From assembly GCA_016937825.1 (NCBI GenBank), contig JAFGVT010000092.1, positions 1-6,772 of the forward strand: DNA of 6,772 bases, given 5' to 3'. Every line of letters begins with the position of its first letter. Position 1 is the first letter of the stretch. The DNA comes from Fidelibacterota bacterium (GTDB lineage Bacteria; Fidelibacterota; Fidelibacteria; Fidelibacterales; Fidelibacteraceae). The notes under the pieces were generated by a model, which searched no databases, was not told the DNA's origin, and worked only from the letters and a program-made list of their open reading frames with translations. Both the position numbers and the translations under genes were made by a program. Of this stretch, positions 1-5,470 are shown piece after piece.

Positions 1-2
1 GA

Positions 3-47
3 AGTTCCCCCAAGGGGGTCCCTGTGGGAAAATCTTCTCGCCCCGAC
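3..47. repeat. Structured 45-bp intergenic repeat, copy 1
   Basis: This is the first of two near-identical 45-bp units; the second is at 85-129, and they match at 42 of 45 positions. The unit contains two small inverted repeats. One is CCCCC-AA-GGGGG (7-18) and the other is TCCC-TGT-GGGA (19-29). It ends in TTCTCGCCCCGAC. The unit starts only two bases from the window edge, so more copies may lie outside. It resembles a REP-like palindromic intergenic element; no protein or RNA family is recognised. Confidence 0.75.
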
Positions 48-84
48 GAATTTGGGTAAGATGAATCCCCTGCAGGAAGTCGGC

Positions 85-129
85 AGTTCCCCCAAAGGGG
101 TTCCTGCGGGAAAATCTTCTCGCCCCGAC
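85..129. repeat. Structured 45-bp intergenic repeat, copy 2
   Basis: Second copy of the 45-bp unit, ending five bases before the tRNA gene. It differs from copy 1 by three transitions, at unit positions 12, 18 and 23. The second hairpin survives these changes: T17-A27, T18.G26 wobble, C19-G25 and C20-G24 can still pair. The copy is bracketed by GTCGG (79-83) and CCGAC (125-129), which could close a larger stem. The 37 bp between the copies (48-84) shows no gene and no clear promoter. Confidence 0.75.
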
Positions 130-133
130 ATGA

Positions 134-207
134 GCCCCGATAGCTCAATTGGATAGAGCAACGGTCTTCTAAACCGTAGGCTACAGGTTCGATTCCTGTT
201 CGGGGTA
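134..207 (+). tRNA. tRNA-Arg (anticodon UCU)
   Basis: A complete cloverleaf can be folded by eye. The acceptor stem is 134-140 with 200-206, with one G-U pair at the end. The D arm is 143-146 with 156-159, and its loop contains GG. The anticodon stem is 161-165 with 173-177, and the loop CTTCTAA gives anticodon TCT at 168-170, which reads AGA and possibly AGG. The T arm is 183-187 with 195-199, with loop TTCGATT. The discriminator base is A207. CCA is not encoded, so it must be added enzymatically. The promoter is not evident and may lie upstream of the window. No U-tract terminator follows; a heptamer array begins nine bases downstream. Confidence 0.96.
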
Positions 208-215
208 CATAGATC

Positions 216-264
216 AGAAGCCAGAAGCCAGAAGCGAGAAGTCAGAAGACAGAAGACGGTAGTC
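216..264. repeat. Degenerate heptamer tandem array (AGAAGNC)
   Basis: Seven 7-bp units run in register on the + strand: AGAAGCC twice, AGAAGCG, AGAAGTC, AGAAGAC twice, then the diverged GGTAGTC, followed by a partial AGAA. The array fills the gap between the tRNA and the convergent gene to its right. Its last unit and the next base (263-265) provide the TGA stop of that gene. The purine-rich strand is +, so the flanking - strand gene would be transcribed into a pyrimidine-rich tail. It belongs to the same type as the 17-copy array at 2414-2532. Confidence 0.85.
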
Positions 265-823
265 AGAATCTGATGATAAAATCGCAGTCGGGTATAAAAT
301 TTCTCTTTTGCCAGAGATAAAGTCTCTGGCCTTCGAGCATGATCTCCTTATCGGGCGGGAGAGAAAAATCGGTGATCGTGATATCCGGAGGAATTTTTAG
401 AGAGAGGTCCGCGATCTTCAGCGGCTGTCCCCAGGAACGGGTAGACAAGAGGATATACCGGGCATGCTTCGCATAGAGCCGCTGTTTGTAGTCGATCCGG
501 ACCGGCGTCTCTCCGCTGACCCTTAAGGTGAAAAACAGATGGCCGCTGATCGCCTGAAACGAATATCCCATCTCTTTGCCTGTCCGCATATTCAGGACGC
601 TGATATCGTAAGGACGGCTGTATGCGCTGTCTTCGGGAAAGGGGTAAAGTATCGGGTATTCTTTTTCTTCAGCCGACATAAAATAATAGATGCCGCTGAC
701 TGAAAAGACCGAATCACACAACTCAAAGCTCAGATCTTCTTCAATGAAACGCAGACCCGACGCTGCCTGACTGAGCCAGGAACCCAGGATCAGAATTAGA
801 ATGAGCCGGAGGGTATTCCTCAT
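263..823 (-). CDS. Small exported protein of unknown function (186 aa)
   Basis: The family is not recognised. Residues 1-22 form a typical Sec signal peptide: MRNTLR, a leucine/isoleucine-rich core, then SQAAS as a likely cleavage region. The mature part of about 164 residues has no further membrane segment. It alternates polar and hydrophobic or aromatic residues as a beta-rich fold would, with stretches such as YPILYPFPED, VRIDYKQ and WGQPLKIADLSLKIPP, and it ends in an aromatic residue (IIRF). The start codon overlaps the stop of the upstream sorted-protein gene in an ATGA arrangement. No strong Shine-Dalgarno sequence is visible, so translation is probably coupled. The two products are presumably made together at the cell envelope. 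The stop codon lies within the degenerate heptamer array. It is likely a real gene, given the signal peptide, the coupling and the full-length frame. Confidence 0.8.
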   Translation of the reverse strand: MRNTLRLILILILGSWLSQAASGLRFIEEDLSFELCDSVFSVSGIYYFMSAEEKEYPILYPFPEDSAYSRPYDISVLNMRTGKEMGYSFQAISGHLFFTLRVSGETPVRIDYKQRLYAKHARYILLSTRSWGQPLKIADLSLKIPPDITITDFSLPPDKEIMLEGQRLYLWQKRNFIPDCDFIIRF

Positions 824-1830
824 TTCAGGATCTGCAGTTTTTTGGTTGCCAGAATTTGTTTTCCGGATCTCAGCGACATAAAATAACTGCCCCGCGGCAG
901 ATGCGAACAGTCATAGCGGCTTTTCAGCGCACGGGGACGGAAACTGTCCACCCTGCGGCCTCTCAGATCGTATACGTCGATCCGCAGCGCAGAAGGATCG
1001 ACGCCTTCGGCGTCGAGGATAAACCAGGTATAACCGGAGGCGGGGTGCGGATAGTTGCTGAACATAATCGTATTTTTTATAACGGGAACAACGGCCGTTT
1101 GGAGGGAATGGAAATTGACCTCCAGGCTGTCGCCGGGTTCAAGATCGAATTCTGCGGGTTGGAAATCCCACTTCTCTTCCGTTTCTCCATAGGCATGGAG
1201 CATAAAGGCATCGTAGTAATAGGATCTGGACGGTTTCTCTGCCTGATAAAAGCCTGAAGAGTCAATGTACTCATAGGGTTTCCACATTATGTTGTAGAAC
1301 CGAAAATATATATCCCTTATCGGCTGTCCGTTTTTATCGAAAAAATGTCCGTAGATCTTTGCCATGCAATCGTCCGGCGTATTATAAAATCCGAAACCGG
1401 GCGTATTGTCCTTATAAAATTCACTCTCCCCCATTTCACGGGCAATGGATTGTTCGGGCCTGATATTTTTCAGATAGGAACCCGGATACTCTCCGATCTT
1501 CACGTCATCCGTATCATGATAGGTTTTGTAAAACAAATAGAGTCTTATATGGTCTTGTGTCCTCAAAAACTGAAGCTCGTTGGACATGTTTTCCTGCTGG
1601 ATAACCTGATAACACTCTGTCGTATCAAAGGAGAGGACTTTTGACCTGCCGTATTCTCCTTCAAGATAGATGCTATCCAGATCGTTCATAAAATGGCTGT
1701 CAATATTTATTTCTATTTTCCAATTGTCACCGTCAATAATCTGAACCTCTGATATTTTCGGACTCGTATCAATGGGATTTGCCAGCACGGTTGACACGAC
1801 AATAATGAATAGTCCGAAGATTCGTTTCAT
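820..1830 (-). CDS. Exported protein with lamin-tail-like region and T9SS type A sorting domain (336 aa)
   Basis: Residues 1-17 look like a Sec signal peptide (MKRIFGLFIIVVSTVLA). Residues about 25-150 resemble a diverged lamin-tail-like domain; the segment around EQSIARE followed by TPGFGFYN matches the usual end of such domains. Residues about 155-245 (IYGHFFDKNGQPIRDIYFRFYN, then IDSSGFYQAE) resemble a carboxypeptidase-regulatory-like or CnaB-type beta-sandwich. Residues about 254-336 match the Por secretion type A sorting domain: SNYPHPAS, IDVYDLRGRRV, LPRGSYFMSLRSG and a C-terminal KKLQILK. By family knowledge such a tail directs export across the outer membrane and surface attachment or release. 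The start has AAGGGAA six bases upstream and a strong promoter at 1862-1891. It is the first gene of a two-gene operon. The function beyond surface display is unknown; no catalytic motif is visible. The first two domain calls are less certain than the sorting domain. Confidence 0.88.
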   Translation of the reverse strand: MKRIFGLFIIVVSTVLANPIDTSPKISEVQIIDGDNWKIEINIDSHFMNDLDSIYLEGEYGRSKVLSFDTTECYQVIQQENMSNELQFLRTQDHIRLYLFYKTYHDTDDVKIGEYPGSYLKNIRPEQSIAREMGESEFYKDNTPGFGFYNTPDDCMAKIYGHFFDKNGQPIRDIYFRFYNIMWKPYEYIDSSGFYQAEKPSRSYYYDAFMLHAYGETEEKWDFQPAEFDLEPGDSLEVNFHSLQTAVVPVIKNTIMFSNYPHPASGYTWFILDAEGVDPSALRIDVYDLRGRRVDSFRPRALKSRYDCSHLPRGSYFMSLRSGKQILATKKLQILK

Positions 1831-1861
1831 AACCGGTTCCCTTCATAAAGAAATTTTTTAA

Positions 1862-1891
1862 ATAATAGGCATTTAAAAAGGTCAGTGTCAA
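1862..1891 (-). promoter_or_regulatory. Sigma-70-type promoter of the exported-protein operon
   Basis: On the - strand a perfect -35 hexamer TTGACA (1891-1886) is followed after 18 bp by TATTAT (1867-1862), one mismatch from TATAAT. The expected transcription start is near 1855, which gives a leader of roughly 25 bases containing the AAGGGAA ribosome site of the gene starting at 1830. The spacer and flanks are AT-rich compared with the coding DNA on both sides. It is the clearest promoter in the window and separates this operon from the acetyltransferase gene upstream. Confidence 0.7.
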
Positions 1892-1931
1892 GGAATTATT
1901 TAACGTTGATCAAATGTCCGGCGCCTGGAGT

Positions 1932-2402
1932 TTATGCGAGGATTTTGCGATAAATCCGCGCCGGTTCTCCGGAGGGTTCGTATCCGTCCCCTAAATACGC
2001 CCATCCGTAACGCTCATAATAGGCGGTATGGTCGGTTGAAAGATATACCGTGTCATATCCGACCCGGCGCGCTTCCTTCTCCGCGAATTCAAGCAGGAAA
2101 TTTCCCAGTCCCCGGCCGCGTTCGCCTGTTTCGACGAAAAGTCCGCAGAGCCATGGACAAAGATCCTGCCGCGAGATGAGATCGTTCGCGATCAATCCGC
2201 AGCAGCCGACGATCCTCTTCCCTTTCAGCAGAACGAAGAACTGCGGCAGGCCGCCATCGTTCGCATGTTCGATCGCATCCTTGAAAAAAGCAAGATTGTT
2301 TTCCCGTCCCCATTTTCTGTGATAATAGCTGATCGCCTCATCCAGTCCGCCGGGATGATCGTGCATCGGAACGATCCGGTAGTCGCGCAGGCAAGGTTTC
2401 AT
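1932..2402 (-). CDS. GNAT family N-acetyltransferase (156 aa)
   Basis: Predicted cytoplasmic acetyl-CoA-dependent acyltransferase; the acceptor is unknown. Residues about 55-140 carry the GNAT core. FFVLLKGKRIVGCCGL forms the central strands, CPWLCGLFV is strand beta4, and ERGRGLGNFLLEFAE holds the acetyl-CoA pyrophosphate-binding motif R95-x-x-G98-x-G100. The C-terminal signature is YYERYGWAYLG. The length is normal for the family. N-terminal text of the type RIVPMHDHPGGLDEAISYYHRKWG is familiar from unassigned bacterial GNAT proteins, which supports the start at 2402. No clear Shine-Dalgarno sequence precedes that ATG, and the 17-copy heptamer array begins only 12 bases upstream of it. Whether it is transcribed from the ABC transporter genes or from its own promoter is not clear. 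It ends about 40 bases before the next promoter on the same strand. Confidence 0.88.
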   Translation of the reverse strand: MKPCLRDYRIVPMHDHPGGLDEAISYYHRKWGRENNLAFFKDAIEHANDGGLPQFFVLLKGKRIVGCCGLIANDLISRQDLCPWLCGLFVETGERGRGLGNFLLEFAEKEARRVGYDTVYLSTDHTAYYERYGWAYLGDGYEPSGEPARIYRKILA

Positions 2403-2413
2403 AACAGGTATTA

Positions 2414-2532
2414 ACTTCTTACTTCTTACTTCTTACTTCTTACGTCTTACGTCTTACGTCTTACGTCTCACGTCTCACGTCTTACGTCTCACGTCTTACG
2501 TCTCACGTCTCACGTCTCACGTCTCACGTCTT
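2414..2532. repeat. 17-copy heptamer tandem array (ACTTCTT / ACGTCTY)
   Basis: Seventeen perfect-length 7-bp units occupy exactly 119 bp. On the + strand the order is ACTTCTT four times, ACGTCTT three times, then a mixture of ACGTCTC (seven copies) and ACGTCTT (three copies). Variants are partly grouped, as expected from stepwise slippage and duplication. On the sense strand of the neighbouring genes the array is purine-rich (AAGAAGT, GAGACGT). It lies between the stop of the ABC permease and the start of the GNAT gene. It resembles the short heptamer repeats described in cyanobacteria and seen in various other bacteria; its function is unknown. Confidence 0.95.
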
Positions 2533-2534
2533 AC

Positions 2535-2593
2535 CAGCCTTCGCCCCTCCTACGCCCCTGTGGGACTACGGAGCGCTACGGCCGGCAGGCGTC
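2535..2593. other. GC-rich intergenic segment with three CTACG motifs
   Basis: The remainder of the 191-bp gap between the heptamer array and the permease stop is GC-rich and has no gene. CTACG occurs at 2550-2554, 2566-2570 and 2576-2580. A small CCC-TGT-GGG inverted repeat lies between the first two. There is no U-tract on the - strand, so it is not a canonical terminator for the ABC operon. It may be part of a dispersed intergenic repeat; there is only one copy in this window. Confidence 0.35.
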
Positions 2594-3322
2594 TCACGGA
2601 CGTTTCATGGCATGCCGGAAGGCCAGGATGGCCAGAACGAACAATACGACGGCATAGATCAGGACAATATAAAACGAGGGGCTGTATTCGGCGAACGCGA
2701 TCCCGTTCAGGGCGGCGCGGGAAACATCCACGGCATGCGCAAAGGGAATGGCATACCCGATCTTCTCAAATATCCCGCCGACCATGTGCAGGTCCATCCA
2801 GGCGCCGCAGAACAACCCGATCATCGTAACAAGGAGCGATCCTGCGCCGGCAACCTGATTTTCCGTCAGCAGTGAACCGAGTATCATGCCCAGGCTTGAA
2901 CAGATCAACGCGGTCAGCAGGATCACCAGGGCCGCGAACAGCAGATTCTGGTAGACGGCTCCCAAAAAGGCTCCCACTGCGAATACCACGACGGTCTGCA
3001 TCAGGGCAAAGGGCAGAAAGGGAAGCATATAGGCAACAATGTAATCGCCTGCTTTCAGCGGGGTGGTGAACAGACGGATCAAAAAAGCGTTCTTTTTGTC
3101 GCGTGAGAGCATCATTGCCGAGAACATCACCGTAAAGGCAAGTCCGAAGATCACGACACCGGGCGTCAGGTGCTGCGGCGAGAACATCTCAAGAGGCTGG
3201 CGCCGGTTGATCGAGTTAAAAAGCAGGAGCATGACCAGGGGCATGACCAGTCCCAGCAGCATGGACACGGGATCGCGGTAGAGCTCTTTCATATTCCTGT
3301 CGGCCAGTTTTACGAATTTCAT
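2594..3322 (-). CDS. ABC-2 type transporter permease (242 aa)
   Basis: Inner-membrane subunit of an ABC exporter. About six hydrophobic segments fit the ABC-2 fold, at residues roughly 20-36, 55-74, 96-119, 128-151, 158-174 and 217-236. The N-terminus (KLADRNMKELYRDPVSMLLG) and the loop MLSRDKKNAFLIRLFTTPLKAGDYI are characteristic of ABC-2 (DrrB/NodJ-like) permeases, where the loop contacts the ATPase. The length is normal. The frame is open to 3382, but the real start is the ATG at 3322: it overlaps the ATPase stop as ATGA, has GGAGGT six bases upstream, and leaves out a 20-residue polar extension that would lie inside the ATPase gene. The substrate cannot be told from sequence; lipids, drugs or polysaccharides are all possible for this family. 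Confidence 0.93.
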   Translation of the reverse strand: MKFVKLADRNMKELYRDPVSMLLGLVMPLVMLLLFNSINRRQPLEMFSPQHLTPGVVIFGLAFTVMFSAMMLSRDKKNAFLIRLFTTPLKAGDYIVAYMLPFLPFALMQTVVVFAVGAFLGAVYQNLLFAALVILLTALICSSLGMILGSLLTENQVAGAGSLLVTMIGLFCGAWMDLHMVGGIFEKIGYAIPFAHAVDVSRAALNGIAFAEYSPSFYIVLIYAVVLFVLAILAFRHAMKRP

Positions 3323-4248
3323 GCCGTCACCTCCCCCCCGGTCAGTTTCAGGAAAACCTCGTCCAGGGTCGGTTCCTCCCAATTGATCCCCCTGATCGTC
3401 ACCGCATGTTTTTTCAGCACCCCGATGATCCGGTAGATGTCCGGCGCGGGTGTTTTCATGATCAGTTCATTTGTCTTAACGGTGACCTGCATATCGTTTC
3501 CCCTTAATTCTTCGGCACAGCCCGCCGGAATATCCTCACACAAGACCCTGACGGTCTTTAGAGCGGAATGGTGTTCCTTGAGTTCACGCGGGGTTCCCTG
3601 TGCGATGATCCCGCCTTCGTGAATGATCGCGATATGGTCCGAAAGGGTATCGGCTTCCTCGAGGTAGTGCGTTGTCAGCAGGATGGTCTTCTCGCCCTTC
3701 AGTTTTTCAATGTAATCCCAGACCGTTTTGCGCGCCGCGGGATCAAGTCCCAGAGTCGGTTCGTCGAGAAAGAGGATCTGCGGATCGGACATCATGGCCA
3801 TGGCGATGCTCAGGCGCCTCTGGAGTCCGCCCGATAACCTGCGGGTCTGGTCATTGCGTTTTTCCAGCCCCATCAGCTCCATGAGTTCCTCCGCGCGCCT
3901 GCGGGAAACCTCGTTCGGCAATCCGAACACGCCGCCCATCAGCAAGAGGTTCTCCCGGGCGGTCAGGTGGCCGGTAACAGCCGTTTCCTGGGGCGATACG
4001 CCGATGATCTCCTTGACTTTTTGCGGAGAAGCGAGGATGTCCCGACCGAGCAGTTCGGCCGTACCGGAACCGGGGGCGATCAGGCAGGACAGCATTTTAA
4101 GGGTCGTGGTCTTTCCGGCGCCGTTCGTTCCCAGCAGCGAAAAGATCTCGCCTTTTCTGATCCCGATATTGATGGCGTTTACCGCCCGCCGAGACCCGAA
4201 ATCCTTGGTGAGGTCCCGGGTTTGGATGGCATATTCATTCCTGGACAT
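3319..4248 (-). CDS. ABC transporter ATP-binding protein, ABC-2 exporter type (309 aa)
   Basis: Cytoplasmic ATPase that powers the adjacent permease. All nucleotide-binding motifs are intact: Walker A GTNGAGKT (residues 40-47), Q-loop glutamine near 87, signature LSGGL (138-142), Walker B ILFLDEP (158-164) with catalytic E163, D-loop LGLDP, and switch histidine H194 in LTTHY. The C-terminal extension after about residue 225 ends in EEPTLDEVFLKLTG, a feature of DrrA/CcmA-like exporter ATPases. The length is typical for this subgroup. The start at 4248 has AAGGA about ten bases upstream. Its stop overlaps the permease start by ATGA, so both subunits are made together and should form a homodimer of each. 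A 142-bp gap separates it from the DUF4359-like gene upstream. The exported compound is unknown. Confidence 0.95.
   Translation of the reverse strand: MSRNEYAIQTRDLTKDFGSRRAVNAINIGIRKGEIFSLLGTNGAGKTTTLKMLSCLIAPGSGTAELLGRDILASPQKVKEIIGVSPQETAVTGHLTARENLLLMGGVFGLPNEVSRRRAEELMELMGLEKRNDQTRRLSGGLQRRLSIAMAMMSDPQILFLDEPTLGLDPAARKTVWDYIEKLKGEKTILLTTHYLEEADTLSDHIAIIHEGGIIAQGTPRELKEHHSALKTVRVLCEDIPAGCAEELRGNDMQVTVKTNELIMKTPAPDIYRIIGVLKKHAVTIRGINWEEPTLDEVFLKLTGGEVTA
3326..3334 (-). promoter_or_regulatory. Ribosome binding site deciding the permease start
   Basis: GGAGGTGAC on the - strand, within the end of the ATPase gene, places the GGAGGT core six bases before the ATG at 3322. It is the strongest Shine-Dalgarno sequence in the window and selects this start over the upstream in-frame ATG at 3382. 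Confidence 0.85.
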
Positions 4249-4305
4249 ATGTTTTATTTCCTTTACATCTTGGATCCGGGGGTCCGTCGCCCTGTCGCAT
4301 TTTCA

Positions 4306-4335
4306 AATGCTCTATATCCTGGGTTCTGGAGCATT
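4306..4335 (-). other. Stem-loop in the leader of the ABC genes
   Basis: AATGCTC (4306-4312) and GAGCATT (4329-4335) form a 7-bp perfect stem with a 16-base loop. It lies in the 142-bp gap (4249-4390) upstream of the ATPase. No U-tract follows on the - strand, and I see no convincing promoter in the gap. It may be a leader structure or chance. Confidence 0.3.
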
Positions 4336-4376
4336 GGGATCTTCCGGACAAATTCAATCGGCAGAACTCATCCGTT

Positions 4377-4390
4377 TCCCTTCTCAGGGA
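4377..4390 (-). other. Short hairpin directly after the DUF4359-like gene
   Basis: Immediately after the TGA stop the - strand reads TCCCT-GAGA-AGGGA, a 5-bp stem closed by a GNRA-type tetraloop. No U-run follows, so it is not a canonical Rho-independent terminator. It may mark or protect a 3' end; the evidence is weak. Confidence 0.35.
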
Positions 4391-4669
4391 TCATATTTCA
4401 ATTTTTACGAAGCGTTTGAGGATGCCGAGGTAGGTGTCCTTTTCGTCGTTCAGTTCTATGATATACAGGCTGCAGACGACATAATCCTTCCGGAGGGTCG
4501 CGGACTTCAGGATCGGGGTGGCCAGCAGGTTGGTCAGAACGCCTTCCAGGGTCGTCTCCGATTGTTCGAGCATCTGATTGTTCACCCATTCAAAGAAATC
4601 GTCCTTTGAGGGATTGCTCATGACCAGAAGTAAAACCAGAATGATCAGCAGGATCGGAGATTTTTTCAT
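4391..4669 (-). CDS. Small membrane-anchored protein, DUF4359-like (92 aa)
   Basis: A short protein with one hydrophobic N-terminal segment (residues about 5-18, SPILLIILVLLLVM) followed by SNPSKDDFFEWVNNQM, then a soluble stretch with TPILKSATLRKDYVVCSLYIIEL and a final LGILKRFVKI. This layout of a membrane anchor, an NPS-[DE]-x-[FY] motif and a short beta-rich tail resembles DUF4359 proteins, whose function is not known. The N-terminus could be a signal peptide or an uncleaved anchor. The gene starts 28 bases after the stop of the upstream acetyltransferase and has GAGG about seven bases before the ATG, so it is probably co-transcribed with it. The family call is from memory of the motif pattern and is moderate; the gene itself is well supported. 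Confidence 0.75.
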   Translation of the reverse strand: MKKSPILLIILVLLLVMSNPSKDDFFEWVNNQMLEQSETTLEGVLTNLLATPILKSATLRKDYVVCSLYIIELNDEKDTYLGILKRFVKIEI

Positions 4670-4697
4670 TATCAGCCTCTTTTTTAGAGTATGTTAG

Positions 4698-5333
4698 TTA
4701 TTTATTTTTCTGACCGGATGGTGCGGGGTTTTGTTCCCGGTCGAATTCCGCACGCAGTTTGGAAAACACGAAGGTATTCCGCATCGCGTTCTCATAGGGG
4801 TCGAAGCGGTCTTCCCGCAGGGTTCCTTCAAAGGTATAGCCGCATTTCCGGATCACCTCCGCGGACGCCGTATTGTGAACGTCACAGGTGATCTGAATGC
4901 GGTTAAGGCCCAGGGTCAGAAAACTTTCCTTTTCCAGGACCCGCAGGGCTTCATGCATGTAGCCGTTTCCGGTCGCAGAAGCCGTCAGCCAGTAGCCGAT
5001 CTCGCCGGAGCGCCGTTCCGCGTTCAGATTGAAGAGGCTGATATTCCCGATATACCCGCCGCTCTCGCGGACATAGATCCCGTACTCCACCAGCTTGCCG
5101 GAGGCGGTCGCTTCCTCTTTTTCCCGCAGGTATTTCATCGAATCCTCGATCCGGCAGGTCGTGCGTTCCCAGGGACACCAGGGGCGCAGATGCTGCCGGC
5201 TGGTGTCGATGGCACGGAACATAACTTCCGCCGTCCCGGGATCCGGACGCGTCTGGCGCAGCAGGACCCGGGGACCGGACAGCTCTTCATTGAATTCAGG
5301 GTGCATCATCAGCGGGCGCCTTTCTTTCGACAT
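4698..5333 (-). CDS. RimJ/RimL-like GNAT N-acetyltransferase (211 aa)
   Basis: Predicted cytoplasmic acetyltransferase of the RimJ/RimL (Acetyltransf_3) type, whose members modify protein N-termini or small molecules. Residues about 18-185 carry the fold: SGPRVLLRQTRPDPG (beta1), YGIYVRESGGYIGNISLFNLN (beta2-beta3), SGEIGYWLTASATGNGYMHEAL (beta4 and the acetyl-CoA loop), then LNRIQITCDVHNTASAEVIRKCGYTFEGTLRE, a strong family signature ending in the usual KCGYxxEG. The loop reads S119-x-x-G122-x-G124, so the first position is serine rather than Q/R; this position varies in the family. The last about 20 residues are polar and probably disordered. The start at 5333 has GGGGAAG five bases upstream; an alternative start is the ATGATG eight codons downstream. 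It precedes the DUF4359-like gene by 28 bases. The substrate is not predictable. Confidence 0.9.
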   Translation of the reverse strand: MSKERRPLMMHPEFNEELSGPRVLLRQTRPDPGTAEVMFRAIDTSRQHLRPWCPWERTTCRIEDSMKYLREKEEATASGKLVEYGIYVRESGGYIGNISLFNLNAERRSGEIGYWLTASATGNGYMHEALRVLEKESFLTLGLNRIQITCDVHNTASAEVIRKCGYTFEGTLREDRFDPYENAMRNTFVFSKLRAEFDREQNPAPSGQKNK

Positions 5334-5470
5334 CTGAACTTCCCCGGAAATTATTGAAAGAATCAGGCATTATCAACGTCAAACTTGAAAAATTCGGACC
5401 CTCATTAAGAATTAACGACTTCAAAGAATTATACAGAACGGACAAGAAGGCATTCCGACTGTTTCAAAGG
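5334..5470 (-). promoter_or_regulatory. AT-rich intergenic region with possible promoter elements
   Basis: The gap upstream of the RimJ-like gene is AT-rich and contains no gene. A perfect TATAAT occurs on the - strand (5433-5428) but lacks a good -35 at the right distance. A TTGACG (5382-5377) lacks a good -10. A promoter for the acetyltransferase/DUF4359 unit is likely here, but its exact position is uncertain. Confidence 0.35.

Noticed and set aside
3..129. CRISPR array: 45-bp repeats with a 37-bp spacer have a CRISPR-like geometry.
   Set aside because: Only two copies are visible, they differ at three positions, each contains two separate small palindromes, and the second abuts a tRNA gene. 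No cas gene is present. Sequence left of the window would settle it.
134..264. Integration (att) site of a mobile element at the tRNA-Arg.
   Set aside because: There is no integrase gene, and no second copy of the tRNA 3' end in the window. The downstream DNA is a heptamer array followed by a convergent gene.
1921..1931. Terminator after the GNAT gene at the GGCGCC palindrome.
   Set aside because: The stem is only a short imperfect palindrome with no loop space and no U-tract.
3323..3382. Upstream start giving a 262-residue permease.
   Set aside because: The extra 20 residues are glycine/acidic, come from the ATPase coding region in another frame, and lack a ribosome site; the ATG at 3322 has a strong one and an ATGA overlap.
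3728..4609. 293-residue open frame on the + strand.
   Set aside because: It lies antisense to the ABC ATPase and DUF4359-like genes, both of which have strong motif support; its translation is low-complexity and shows no domain.
4731..5357. 208-residue open frame on the + strand.
   Set aside because: Antisense to the RimJ-like acetyltransferase and without recognisable features.
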